Shown piece by piece: positions 51,400 to 59,958 of a stretch of 64,000 bases of DNA. The position numbers and the translations under genes are program-made. A model generated the notes under the pieces. It made no database searches, was not told where the DNA came from, and worked only from the letters and a program-made list of their open reading frames with translations. Source of the stretch: Burkholderiaceae bacterium (lineage in GTDB: Bacteria > Pseudomonadota > Gammaproteobacteria > Burkholderiales > Burkholderiaceae); assembly GCA_021166835.1 (NCBI GenBank), contig JAJPEN010000034.1, positions 23,985 through 87,984 of the forward strand, read 5' to 3'. Every line of letters starts with the position of its first letter. Positions within the stretch are counted from its first letter, which is position 1.

Positions 51400-53738
51400 G
51401 GAGCATGGGTCGCCTGTGGAACCGTTACGTGATGCACCGGCGACGCTGGTGGATCCCGCTCACCGCGGTGCTCGCGATCGGCGTGCTGAGCATGCTGTAC
51501 ATGGGCGCGCGCACCTACGCCGATGCGCCGCCCGTGCCCGACTTCGTCGACGAGCGGGGAACCACGCAGGTGGCCGCCGACGCGATCCGGCGCGGACAGG
51601 CCGTGTTCCTGAAATACGGGCTGATGAACTACGGCAGCTTCTTCGGCGACGGCGCCGGCCGCGGCCCCGATTTCACGGCCGACGCGCTGCATCGCGTGGC
51701 GCTCGCGATGCGCGACTGGCATGCATCGCGCGAGGGCGTCGACGACGATTCGGCGCTCGCCGCCGCGCAGCGGGCGATCCGCCGCAACCGCTACGACGAA
51801 GCGACGAATATCGTGCGCATCGGCGAAGCGCAGGCCTACGCCGCGCGCGACCTCGAGCGGCAGGTTGCCGCGCGCTTTCGCGGCGAAGGCAACGAGCCCT
51901 TCCATCCGGCCGGCTGGATTTCCGACGAGGCGGAGTTGCGCGACCTCGCCGCGTTCTTCTTCTGGGGCGCGTGGGTGTGCGGCGCCGAGCGTCCGGGCGA
52001 GAGCTATTCGTACACGCACAACTGGCCCTACGACGAGCTGGCGGGCAACCGTCCGAGTGCGCAGGTCGTGCTGTGGAGCGCCGTTGCCGTGCTCGCGCTC
52101 GTCGCCGCGCTGGGCGTGGTCCTGTTCGCCTACGGGCGCTATTCGAGGATCGCCGGCTGGCGCTCGTCGGAGCGGCAAGCGCGGCCGGCGCAGGCGCAGG
52201 CGCAACGACGACGACGCATCGAATTCCCCGGCGAAGCGAGCGTGCACTCGCCGCTCGAAGCCGCGCCGTCGGCGCTGCAGCGCGCGACCTGGAAGTTCTT
52301 CGTCGTCGCCGCGCTGCTCTTCGTGCTGCAGATCGTCGCCGGCATCCTCACCGTGCACGACTTCCTCGGCGTCACGCGCGTGTTCGGCATCGACCTTGCC
52401 GAGACGCTGCCGATCCCGATCGTGCGCGGCTGGCACCTGCAACTCGCGCTGCTGTGGATCACCGCGTGCTGGATCGGCTCGTCGATCTTCGTGATCTCCA
52501 CCGCCAGCCCGCACGCGATCGCCGGCCAGCGCCGTCTCGTCGACGCGATGTTCGTGCTGCTCGTCGTCACCGCGGCCGGCGGCCTGGCCGGCGTGGCCCT
52601 CGGCCCGCACGGCGTCCTCGGCGAGCACTGGCATTGGCTGGGCAGCCAGGGCTGGGAGTTCGTCGAACAGGGGCGCCTGTGGCAGGCGATGCTCTTCGTC
52701 GTGATCGCGCTGTGGGCAATCGTGCTCGCGCGCGCCGTCGTCCCGACCTGGCGCACGGGCGATGCGTGGACGCTGCCCAAATGGCTCGTCTGGTGCGTCG
52801 CGTGCGTGCTGCTGCTGTTCCTTTCGGGCTTCGTCTCCGGTCCCGAGACGAACTTCGTCGTCGCCGACTTCTGGCGCTGGGCAGTGATCCACATGTGGGT
52901 CGAAGCCTTCTTCGAGGTGTTCGCCACCGCGCTGCTGGCCTACTGCATGGTGCTGATGCGGCTCGTGAGCCACCCGGCGGCCTCGCGCATCGTCTATCTG
53001 GCAACGCTGCTCTTCCTCGGCTCGGGGCTGCTCGGCATCTCGCACAACTTCTACTGGAACGCCAAGCCGGTGGTCACGCTGGCGATCGGCAGCGTGTTCT
53101 CGACGCTGCAGGTGGTGCCGCTGATCCTGCTCACGCTCGAGGCCTGGCAGTTCCGCAACGCGCCGCAGCGCGCAGGCAACTCGTTCGCGCACGGCGAGGC
53201 CTTCATCTTCCTGCTCGGCGTGAATTTCTGGAACTTCCTCGGCGCCGGAATGTTCGGCTTTCTCGTCAACCTGCCGATCGTCAACTACTACGAGCACGGC
53301 ACCTATCTCACCGTGAACCACGGCCACGCCGCGCTGATGGGCGTCTACGGCAACCTCGCGATCGCGATGATCGTGTTCTGCGCGCGCAGCCTGGTCGAGC
53401 CGGCGCGCTGGAACGCGCGGCTGTTGCGCTGCGTGTTCTGGTCGATCAACGTCGGGCTGATGGGGATGGTCGTGCTCGACCTCTTCCCGGTGGGCGTCGC
53501 GCAACTGATGGACGTGCTCGAGAACGGCCTGTGGCACGCACGCTCGCAGGTCTTCGTGCAGGGAGCGCTCTTCCAGGCGCTCACCTGGGCGCGCATCGTC
53601 GGCGGCGCGATCTTCGTGCTCGGCGGCGTGCTGCCGCTCGCCTGGTTCGTGCTGACGCGCTCGGCGTCGCTGAAGGCCGCGCAGCCGGAGCCGTCGTTGC
53701 CGCCGGCTACGCGATCAGTGCCCGAAGCTTCGCTTTGA
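51396..53738 (+). CDS. nod: Putative nitric oxide dismutase (qNOR-family haem-copper oxidase with altered FeB site)
   Basis: A protein of 780 aa with the quinol-type NO reductase layout: an N-terminal helix, a periplasmic domain related to cytochrome c but lacking haem (GRGPDFTADALH), then about 13 helices. FeB-site residues are His499 and Glu503 (HMWVE) and His550, but the second histidine of the usual HH pair is Asn551 (SHNFYW). The conserved Glu of SALEVVPL is Gln572 (STLQVVPL). With a constant offset of 9, these correspond to His508, Glu512, His559, His560 and Glu581 of Geobacillus qNOR. H560N and E581Q are the substitutions I recall for putative NO dismutases. The haem ligands His642/His644 are present (NHGHAALMGVYG). 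It is the last gene of the amine dehydrogenase cluster, overlapping the peroxidase 2 stop. An ordinary qNOR is the alternative. Confidence 0.8.
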   Translation: MRSMGRLWNRYVMHRRRWWIPLTAVLAIGVLSMLYMGARTYADAPPVPDFVDERGTTQVAADAIRRGQAVFLKYGLMNYGSFFGDGAGRGPDFTADALHRVALAMRDWHASREGVDDDSALAAAQRAIRRNRYDEATNIVRIGEAQAYAARDLERQVAARFRGEGNEPFHPAGWISDEAELRDLAAFFFWGAWVCGAERPGESYSYTHNWPYDELAGNRPSAQVVLWSAVAVLALVAALGVVLFAYGRYSRIAGWRSSERQARPAQAQAQRRRRIEFPGEASVHSPLEAAPSALQRATWKFFVVAALLFVLQIVAGILTVHDFLGVTRVFGIDLAETLPIPIVRGWHLQLALLWITACWIGSSIFVISTASPHAIAGQRRLVDAMFVLLVVTAAGGLAGVALGPHGVLGEHWHWLGSQGWEFVEQGRLWQAMLFVVIALWAIVLARAVVPTWRTGDAWTLPKWLVWCVACVLLLFLSGFVSGPETNFVVADFWRWAVIHMWVEAFFEVFATALLAYCMVLMRLVSHPAASRIVYLATLLFLGSGLLGISHNFYWNAKPVVTLAIGSVFSTLQVVPLILLTLEAWQFRNAPQRAGNSFAHGEAFIFLLGVNFWNFLGAGMFGFLVNLPIVNYYEHGTYLTVNHGHAALMGVYGNLAIAMIVFCARSLVEPARWNARLLRCVFWSINVGLMGMVVLDLFPVGVAQLMDVLENGLWHARSQVFVQGALFQALTWARIVGGAIFVLGGVLPLAWFVLTRSASLKAAQPEPSLPPATRSVPEASL

Positions 53739-53740
53739 CT

Positions 53741-54487
53741 TCAGCGAGTTTCGACCCCGAGAAGGCCGCGCACCGCCGCGAAACAGGCGTCGGCCGCAGC
53801 GACGTCGAAGTGCACCGTGGTGATCCCCATGCGGCGTGCGCCTTCCACGTTGCGCAACTGGTCGTCGACGAACAATATGCGCTCGGCGCTGATGTCGAGC
53901 GCCTCCAGCGCCAGCCGGTAGGCTCGCGGATCGGGCTTCAGGATTCCGGTGTGCGTGGCGTCGACCAGCGCGTCCACGTCGCGCAGGATCTCGAGCCGAT
54001 CCATGAACGGACGCCCCCAGAACAGCTCCAGCTCGTTCGACAGGATGCCCACGCGCAGGCCTGCCGCCCGCGCCGCGCGCACCGTCCGATGCGCCGACTC
54101 GCGCACCGAACGGTTCGGATCTTCGCCGCGGATCGCCTGGAAGAAATCGAGCGGAGTCCACGCCGGCCGCCCGAGCATCGAGCCGACCTCGCCGGCCCGC
54201 CGCGCCCAGTAGTCGCGTTCGCTGATCTCGCCGCGCTCCATGCTGCGCCACAACGGGTCGGTGGCGGGATCGACTGGCCCCAGCCAGCCGAGCGTGCCCT
54301 GCGCCAGGCCGAGCAGGCGCTCCGACTCGCGGTGCCGCTCGAAGGCGGTGTAGGTGACGACGCTGCCGAAGTCGAGCAGCAATGCGTCGAATCGGCGCGC
54401 ACCGGCAGCGCCCGCATCCACGCAGGACGCCAACCCGCTCGCCGGTCTCGTTTCGGCCGCCTCTGCCACTCCTTCGCTCTCGCTCAC
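53741..54487 (-). CDS. HAD-family hydrolase
   Basis: A haloacid dehalogenase-like hydrolase of 248 aa from a GTG at 54487. The nucleophile motif is LLLDFGSVV (DxG form), motif II is ILSNE, and motifs III/IV are GILKPDPRAY and FVDDQLRNVEGA. Note that the second nucleophile-motif residue is glycine (DFG) rather than the usual acid (DxD), as in several HAD-IA dehalogenase-like proteins. Another GTG at 54601 is in frame, but a TTGACA-like box inside 54560-54565 supports the shorter form. It is convergent with the nod gene, with a 2-base gap. Confidence 0.85.
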   Translation of the reverse strand: MSESEGVAEAAETRPASGLASCVDAGAAGARRFDALLLDFGSVVTYTAFERHRESERLLGLAQGTLGWLGPVDPATDPLWRSMERGEISERDYWARRAGEVGSMLGRPAWTPLDFFQAIRGEDPNRSVRESAHRTVRAARAAGLRVGILSNELELFWGRPFMDRLEILRDVDALVDATHTGILKPDPRAYRLALEALDISAERILFVDDQLRNVEGARRMGITTVHFDVAAADACFAAVRGLLGVETR

Positions 54488-54535
54488 GTCGTCCTCGCTC
54501 CCTGCGGCAGTGCATCTGCCCGCGACCGGCGACCG

Positions 54536-54565
54536 AGTGTGCCGCAACGGGAGATTGGTTGTCAA
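54536..54565 (-). promoter_or_regulatory. Candidate promoter of the HAD gene
   Basis: Read on the minus strand, a perfect TTGACA at 54565-54560 is followed after 18 bases by CACACT (54541-54536), a fair -10 box. The GTG at 54487 lies about 45 bases downstream of the predicted start. The rest of the 54488-54744 gap shows no other motif. Confidence 0.4.
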
Positions 54566-54744
54566 CGAAACGAATTCCCAAAAGAGACGACGATCGGACA
54601 CGCATGGGACGGCGTCCGCTACTCGGTCCGGTTCCCGCCATGGGTCTTCCGCCCAGTGGCGAAATTGGTTGCGATGACAACGACCCAGTGGTAGAACGGC
54701 GTCGAAGCGCCAGCCCGAAGACGCCTCGCCGCACAGGAGACCCG

Positions 54745-56145
54745 ATGACCACCGAATCCCCCACCGCGCCGCGCGGCGGCCTGCGACTGCCCGCGCTCGT
54801 CGCCACCGCCGTCGGCGTGGTCGTCGTGCAAAGCACGATGATCAGCATGCTCAACGGCGCCGGCCTGGGTGCGCTGAACTACCTCGTCGCCATCGGGCTC
54901 GCCGCGCTGCTCGCCGCCAGCTACGTGCTGTCCTTCGCCGAACTGTCGCTGATGCTGCCGCGCGCCGGATCGGTCAGCGCCTACACGCAGGCGGCGATCG
55001 GGCCCGGCCCGGCGATCATCGCGGCACTGTCGGGATACGTGGCGGTCGCGATGCTCGGCATTCCGGCGGAACTCATCCTCGTCGATGCGCTCGCGGCGCA
55101 ACTCGCGCCCGGCCTGACGAACGCGGTGGGCCAGCCGAGCCTGCTGCTGCTCGCGGCGTTCTGCCTGCTGAACCTGCGCGGCATCGACGCTTTCGCGCGG
55201 CTGCAAAGCGTGCTCGTCACGGTGATGTTCGTCGGCATTCTCGTGATCGGCCTCTCGGGCGCGCTCAACGGAAACGTCGGCGCCGTGGTCGCCGCACAGC
55301 CCTTCGAGCCGGCAGCGGCACTGTCGCTGGTCGCACTTGCGATCTGGGGTCTCGTCGGACTGGAGTTCGTCTGTCCGATGATCGGAGAGGCGCACAACCC
55401 GAAGCGCGACGTGCCGCGCGCGATGTTCATCGGTCTCGTACTGATCGTCGTCGCCTACGGCATGTACTGCGTGGCCGGGCTCGCCATGCTCGGCCCCGAA
55501 GCGCTGGGCTCGGCCACGCCGCACGTGGAGCTGGCGCTGGCGATCTTCGGCGAGCCGGCGCGCATCGGCTTCGCGCTGCTGGCGATCCTGGGCAGCGCCA
55601 CGCTGCTGAACACCGTTCTGGCGAGCGTCTCGCGGATGGTGCAGGGCATGGCGCAGAGCGGTCAGTTGCCCGCGCTGTTCGCGCGCGAGAACCGCGCAGG
55701 CGCGCCCGCGCCGGCGCTCGTCGCGCTGGCGCTGGGGATCGGCGCGGTTCGCGTGCCGCTCGGCATGGACGCCGGGTCGATCCTGTCGCTCACCGTGGCG
55801 GCGGCCGGGTGCTGGCTGATCGCGTATATCATCGTCCACGTCGATCACATCGTCCTGCGCCGCCGCTTGCCTCATACACCGCGCCCCTTCCGCTCGCCAT
55901 GGTTCCCGCTTCCGCAGTTGCTCGGCATCGTCGGCATGGCATACGTCTTCCTGAACATCTCGCCCACGCCCGAACTCTCCGGACCGATCTACCGAAACGT
56001 CGCCTGGATGCTCGGCATCACCTGCGCGTTCGCCTTGTTCTGGACGCTCGCCGTGCAGCGGCGCAATCCGTTCCGCGCGCTCCCGTTGGAACAGGCCGCG
56101 CCGGTCGTGGCGTCGCCGATCGCTGCCGCGAGCGCCACCGAATGA
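54745..56145 (+). CDS. APC-family amino acid/amine permease
   Basis: A protein of 466 aa with 12 predicted membrane helices and the APC-family start GAGLGALNYL (helix 1 unwound region) plus the PRAGSVSAYTQAAIGP block in helix 3. It is a secondary transporter of amino acids, polyamines or amines; the substrate is not deducible. A CAGGAGA ribosome-binding site precedes the ATG. It overlaps the MarR gene by 4 bases. Its position 1 kb from the amine dehydrogenase cluster suggests, but does not show, amine uptake. Confidence 0.88.
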   Translation: MTTESPTAPRGGLRLPALVATAVGVVVVQSTMISMLNGAGLGALNYLVAIGLAALLAASYVLSFAELSLMLPRAGSVSAYTQAAIGPGPAIIAALSGYVAVAMLGIPAELILVDALAAQLAPGLTNAVGQPSLLLLAAFCLLNLRGIDAFARLQSVLVTVMFVGILVIGLSGALNGNVGAVVAAQPFEPAAALSLVALAIWGLVGLEFVCPMIGEAHNPKRDVPRAMFIGLVLIVVAYGMYCVAGLAMLGPEALGSATPHVELALAIFGEPARIGFALLAILGSATLLNTVLASVSRMVQGMAQSGQLPALFARENRAGAPAPALVALALGIGAVRVPLGMDAGSILSLTVAAAGCWLIAYIIVHVDHIVLRRRLPHTPRPFRSPWFPLPQLLGIVGMAYVFLNISPTPELSGPIYRNVAWMLGITCAFALFWTLAVQRRNPFRALPLEQAAPVVASPIAAASATE

Positions 56146-56711
56146 GCGCAAGCCCCAGCGGGCGCAGGCCCGCCCCCGCGCGCACGCGACGCAAGGTCGC
56201 GCAGCCGATGCCCAACGGCGGCGACGCGCTGTGGCTGCACGAATTCATCCCGTACAAGCTGGCGGTGGTCGCCAACCGCCTGAGCCAGTCGATCGGCGCG
56301 CTGTTCGAGGAGCGCTTCGGCATCCAGATCCCGGAATGGCGCATCCTGATGGCGCTGCACGCGCACGGCCCCACTGCGCCGAACGAGGTGGTCGAACGGA
56401 CGAGCATGGACAAGGCGCGCGTGAGTCGCGCGCAACGCCGGCTCGTCGAACTCGATCTCGTCGCCGCCAGCGAAGACCCGCGCGATCGGCGCCGGCTCGT
56501 GCTGTTCCTCACCAAGAAGGGAACGGCGCTGTGCCGCTCGATCATTCCGGAAGTGCGGCAGAGGGAAGCCTGGTTCCTCGACGTGCTCGATGCGCGCGAG
56601 CGCGAGACGCTCGACCGCGCGCTCACGCGGCTCTTCGAACGCAGCCAGGAACTGCGCGAGGCAGGCAGGCTTCCTCCCGGCGAAGACGAAGCGCGCGGCC
56701 GGGCGGGCTGA
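56142..56711 (+). CDS. MarR-family transcriptional regulator
   Basis: A protein of 189 aa with a winged helix-turn-helix. The recognition helix is in SMDKARVSRAQRRL and the wing in DPRDRRRLVLFLT. An extended basic N-terminus (1-25) and an acidic C-terminal tail are present. Translation is coupled to the APC permease (ATGA overlap), so it probably controls that gene in response to a small aromatic or amine ligand. Confidence 0.88.
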   Translation: MSASPSGRRPAPARTRRKVAQPMPNGGDALWLHEFIPYKLAVVANRLSQSIGALFEERFGIQIPEWRILMALHAHGPTAPNEVVERTSMDKARVSRAQRRLVELDLVAASEDPRDRRRLVLFLTKKGTALCRSIIPEVRQREAWFLDVLDARERETLDRALTRLFERSQELREAGRLPPGEDEARGRAG

Positions 56712-56741
56712 GGCGAACCGTACCGGAACCCCCCGCCCGCC

Positions 56742-58298
56742 TTGCGCATCACCCGACTCATCCGGATCCTCTTCGTCGCCTGGCGCTACGGACTCGACGA
56801 GATCGCTGTCTCGGGCGCCGCCGCGACGACCGGATCGCGCTGGGCGCTCGCCGGCGGCCGTGTGCTGCGCTTCGGCCGCCGGCTCGATGCGCCCGCCGGC
56901 GCGCGCCTGCGCCAGGCGCTCGAGAGCCTCGGCCCGATCTTCGTCAAGTTCGGCCAGGTGCTGTCCACCCGCCGGGACCTGCTGAGCGCGGAGATCGCCG
57001 ACGAACTGGCGCTGCTGCAGGACCGCGTGCCGCCTTTCCCCGGCGCGCTCGCCGTTCGCGAGATCGAGCGTGGCCTGCGTCGCCCGATCGATGCGCTGTT
57101 CGACTTCTTCGAGCGCGAGCCGATCGCGTCGGCCTCGATCGCGCAGGTGCACCTGGCGCGGCTGAAGGACGGCCGCGAGGTCGCGGTCAAGGTCGTGCGA
57201 CCGGGAATGGCCGGAGTCATCGATCGCGACCTCGAGCTGCTGCGCACCGCCGGCAGCCTCCTCGTGCGCGTTTCGGCCGACGCGCGCCGGCTGCGCCCGC
57301 TCGACGTGATCGACGAGTTCGACACCTACCTGCACGACGAGCTGGACCTGATCCGCGAGGGCGCCAACGCCAACCAGCTGCGCCGCAACTTCGAGGGCTC
57401 GCGGCTGTTGCGCGTGCCGGAGATCCACTGGGACTGGTGCGCCTCGAACGTGCTGACGATGGAGCGCATGCGCGGCATCCCGATCAGCCAGATCGAACGC
57501 ATGCGCGAGGCGGGCATCGACCTGAAGCGGCTGTCGCGCGAAGGCGTGGAGATCTTCTTCACGCAGGTGTTCCGCCACGGCTTCTTCCACGCGGACATGC
57601 ACCCGGGCAACATCCTCGTCGGCGCCGAAGGCGAAGACTTCAACCGCTACATCGCGCTCGACTTCGGCATCGTCGGCACGCTCTCCGAGTTCGACAAGGA
57701 CTACCTCGCGCAGAACTTCCTCGCCTTCTTCCGCCGCGACTACCGGCGCGTGGCCGAGCTGCACGTCGAGTCGGGATGGGTGCCGCCCGACACGCGCGTC
57801 GAGGAACTGGCCGGCGCCGTGCGCGCCTGCTGCGAGCCGTTCTTCGACCGGCCTCTGAAGGAGATCTCGCTCGGCCTGGTGCTGCTGCGCCTGTTCCAGG
57901 CGTCGCGCCGCTTCAACGTCGAGATCCAGCCGCAGCTCGTGCTGCTGCAGAAGACGCTGCTGAACATCGAAGGGCTCGGCCGGCAGCTCGACCCCGAGCT
58001 GGACCTGTGGGTCACCGCCAAGCCGATCCTCGAGCGCTGGATGCAGGAGCAGATCGGGGTGGCCGGGCTGCTCGAGCGGATTCGCATCGAGGCGACGCAC
58101 TGGAGCCGGATGCTGCCGGAGCTGCCGCGCCTGGCGCACCAGGCGCTGGAACGCCAGGCACATCCGAAGACCGATCCGCTCACGCGCGCCCTCGAAACGC
58201 TGACGCGCGAGCAGCGCGACATGCGCCGCTGGATCGCCGCGCTCGCGCTGCTGGTCGTCGCGCTGGTCGCCGTCCAGGCGCTCCGCTGGCTCGTATAG
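56742..58298 (+). CDS. ubiB: ABC1/UbiB-family atypical kinase for ubiquinone synthesis
   Basis: A protein of 518 aa with the UbiB/ADCK layout: N-terminal helices, the KxGQ motif ([13 protein letters not shown]), an ADP-binding domain (AVKVVRPGM), catalytic HADMHPGN and DFG (LDFGIVG), and one or two C-terminal membrane helices (about 490-515). It supports ubiquinone biosynthesis at the inner membrane by ATPase-coupled lipid handling. The start is TTG at 56742 with no clear ribosome-binding site; family homology begins at that residue. It stands 30 bases after the MarR gene. Confidence 0.95.
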   Translation: MRITRLIRILFVAWRYGLDEIAVSGAAATTGSRWALAGGRVLRFGRRLDAPAGARLRQALESLGPIFVKFGQVLSTRRDLLSAEIADELALLQDRVPPFPGALAVREIERGLRRPIDALFDFFEREPIASASIAQVHLARLKDGREVAVKVVRPGMAGVIDRDLELLRTAGSLLVRVSADARRLRPLDVIDEFDTYLHDELDLIREGANANQLRRNFEGSRLLRVPEIHWDWCASNVLTMERMRGIPISQIERMREAGIDLKRLSREGVEIFFTQVFRHGFFHADMHPGNILVGAEGEDFNRYIALDFGIVGTLSEFDKDYLAQNFLAFFRRDYRRVAELHVESGWVPPDTRVEELAGAVRACCEPFFDRPLKEISLGLVLLRLFQASRRFNVEIQPQLVLLQKTLLNIEGLGRQLDPELDLWVTAKPILERWMQEQIGVAGLLERIRIEATHWSRMLPELPRLAHQALERQAHPKTDPLTRALETLTREQRDMRRWIAALALLVVALVAVQALRWLV

Positions 58299-58366
58299 CT
58301 TCCGAGCCACACCGCCGCCTCCAAAAATCGGGTAAGGTTTCGCGCCATTTTTCGGATCAGCGACCG

Positions 58367-59824
58367 ATGTTGACCACGCTGGTGATGATCTACCTGGCCG
58401 TGACGGTCGGGATCGGCCTGTACGCGGCGCAACGCGTCAAGAGCTCGAAGGACTATCTCGTCGCCGGCCGCAGCCTGCCGCTGTACATGAACGTCGCCAC
58501 GGTGTTCGCCACCTGGTTCGGTGCGGAGACCGTGCTCGGCGTCTCGTCGACCTTCCTGCGCGAAGGCCTCGGCGGCGTCGTCGCCGACCCCTTCGGCGCG
58601 TCCTTCTGCCTGATCATCGTCGCGCTCGTCTTCGCGCGTCCGTTCTACCGGATGGAACTGCTGACGATCGGCGACTTCTACCGCAAGCGCTACAACCGCA
58701 CGGTGGAGATCGGCGCGGGCCTGGCGATCACGCTGTCCTACCTCGGCTGGACCTCCGCCCAGATGGTCGCGCTGGGCATCGTCTTCAACACGCTGTCGGG
58801 CGGGACGATCCCGCTGTCGCAGGGCATCGTGCTCGGCGCAATGGTGGTGCTCGTCTACACGCTGTTCGGCGGCATGTGGTCGGTGGCGTTCACCGACCTC
58901 TTCCAGACGGTGATCATCATCGTCGGGCTGCTCTACATCGCCTTCCTGCTCGGCGGCATGGCAGGCGGCTTCGGCGCCGTCTGGGATGCCGCCGTTCGCG
59001 AGAACAAGCTGCGGTTCTGGCCGAGCGCGAACCTGCGGGACTGGATCGCTTTCGTCGCCGCCTGGGGGACGATGGCGATCGGCTCGATCGCGCAGCAGGA
59101 CGTCTTCCAGCGGGTCACCTCGGCGAAGACCGAGGACACCGCCGTACGCGGCACGCTGCTGGGCGGCGCCATCTACTTCGTCTTCGCGTTCGTGCCGATG
59201 TTCATCGCGGTGTCGGCGCTGCTGATCGAGCCCGACAAGGTGCGCTCGATCCTCTCCGACGGCTCGCTCGACTTCCAGCTGATCCTGCCGCAGCTGATCC
59301 TGGACCAGACGCCGCTGTTCGCGCAGGTGATGTTCTTCGGCGCGCTGCTGTCGGCGATCCTGTCGACGGCCAGCGGCGCACTGCTCGCGCCCACGGCGGT
59401 GTTCACCGAGAACGTGCTGCGCCCGCTGCTCGGCGGACGCATCGGCGACAAGCAGATGCTCGTCATGCTGCGCATGGTGCTGGTGATCTTCGCGTTGTGC
59501 GTGATGCTGTTCGCGCTGAACAGCGAATCGTCGATGTTCCAGATGGTGCAGAACGCCTACAAGGTGACGCTGGTCGCGGCGTTCACGCCGCTCGCCTTCG
59601 GGCTGTTCTGGCGCCGCGCCACTCCGCAGGGCGCGATGATGTCGGTCATCTTCGGGCTGGTCGCCTGGGGAATCTCGGAGCTGAGCGCACCCGATGCGCT
59701 GATCCCGCCGCAGTTCGTCGGCCTGGGCGCGTCGATCTTCGGCATGGTCTTCGGCTCGATCGCGCCGCGCATCGCCGGCGGTGCCGGCCATCCGGATGCG
59801 GTGCGCGGAAAGATCGCGCATTGA
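58367..59824 (+). CDS. Sodium:solute symporter family protein
   Basis: A protein of 485 aa with about 13 membrane helices of the SSS family (COG0591). Family signatures are LVAGRSLPLYMNVATVFATWFGAETVLGVSS in helices 1-2 (core ATWFGAETVLG) and GGMWSVAFTDLFQTVIII (core WSVAFTDLFQ). Na+-coupled import of an organic anion, amino acid or osmolyte is likely; the substrate is unknown. It follows ubiB after 68 bases and fits the sodium theme of the Mrp and N-ATPase genes. Confidence 0.9.
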   Translation: MLTTLVMIYLAVTVGIGLYAAQRVKSSKDYLVAGRSLPLYMNVATVFATWFGAETVLGVSSTFLREGLGGVVADPFGASFCLIIVALVFARPFYRMELLTIGDFYRKRYNRTVEIGAGLAITLSYLGWTSAQMVALGIVFNTLSGGTIPLSQGIVLGAMVVLVYTLFGGMWSVAFTDLFQTVIIIVGLLYIAFLLGGMAGGFGAVWDAAVRENKLRFWPSANLRDWIAFVAAWGTMAIGSIAQQDVFQRVTSAKTEDTAVRGTLLGGAIYFVFAFVPMFIAVSALLIEPDKVRSILSDGSLDFQLILPQLILDQTPLFAQVMFFGALLSAILSTASGALLAPTAVFTENVLRPLLGGRIGDKQMLVMLRMVLVIFALCVMLFALNSESSMFQMVQNAYKVTLVAAFTPLAFGLFWRRATPQGAMMSVIFGLVAWGISELSAPDALIPPQFVGLGASIFGMVFGSIAPRIAGGAGHPDAVRGKIAH

Positions 59825-59958
59825 CCTGCGGAGCCGCTTCGCGGCGGCGCGTTGCTTTTCCGCGGCAGGGCGGATCGGGGGACCGCGTACGCCTGCGTGT
59901 TAAGCTTTCCGACAAGTGCTTCTCGAGCGCTGCAAGTAGCTGATAACAAAAGGGAAAC

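Noticed and set aside
51396..53738. Annotation as an ordinary quinol-dependent nitric oxide reductase (NorB/NorZ)
   Set aside because: The overall fold fits, but the FeB ligand pair is HN rather than HH and the conserved glutamate is Gln, so the plain label would hide the key difference. It remains the fallback if the substitutions prove functionally neutral.
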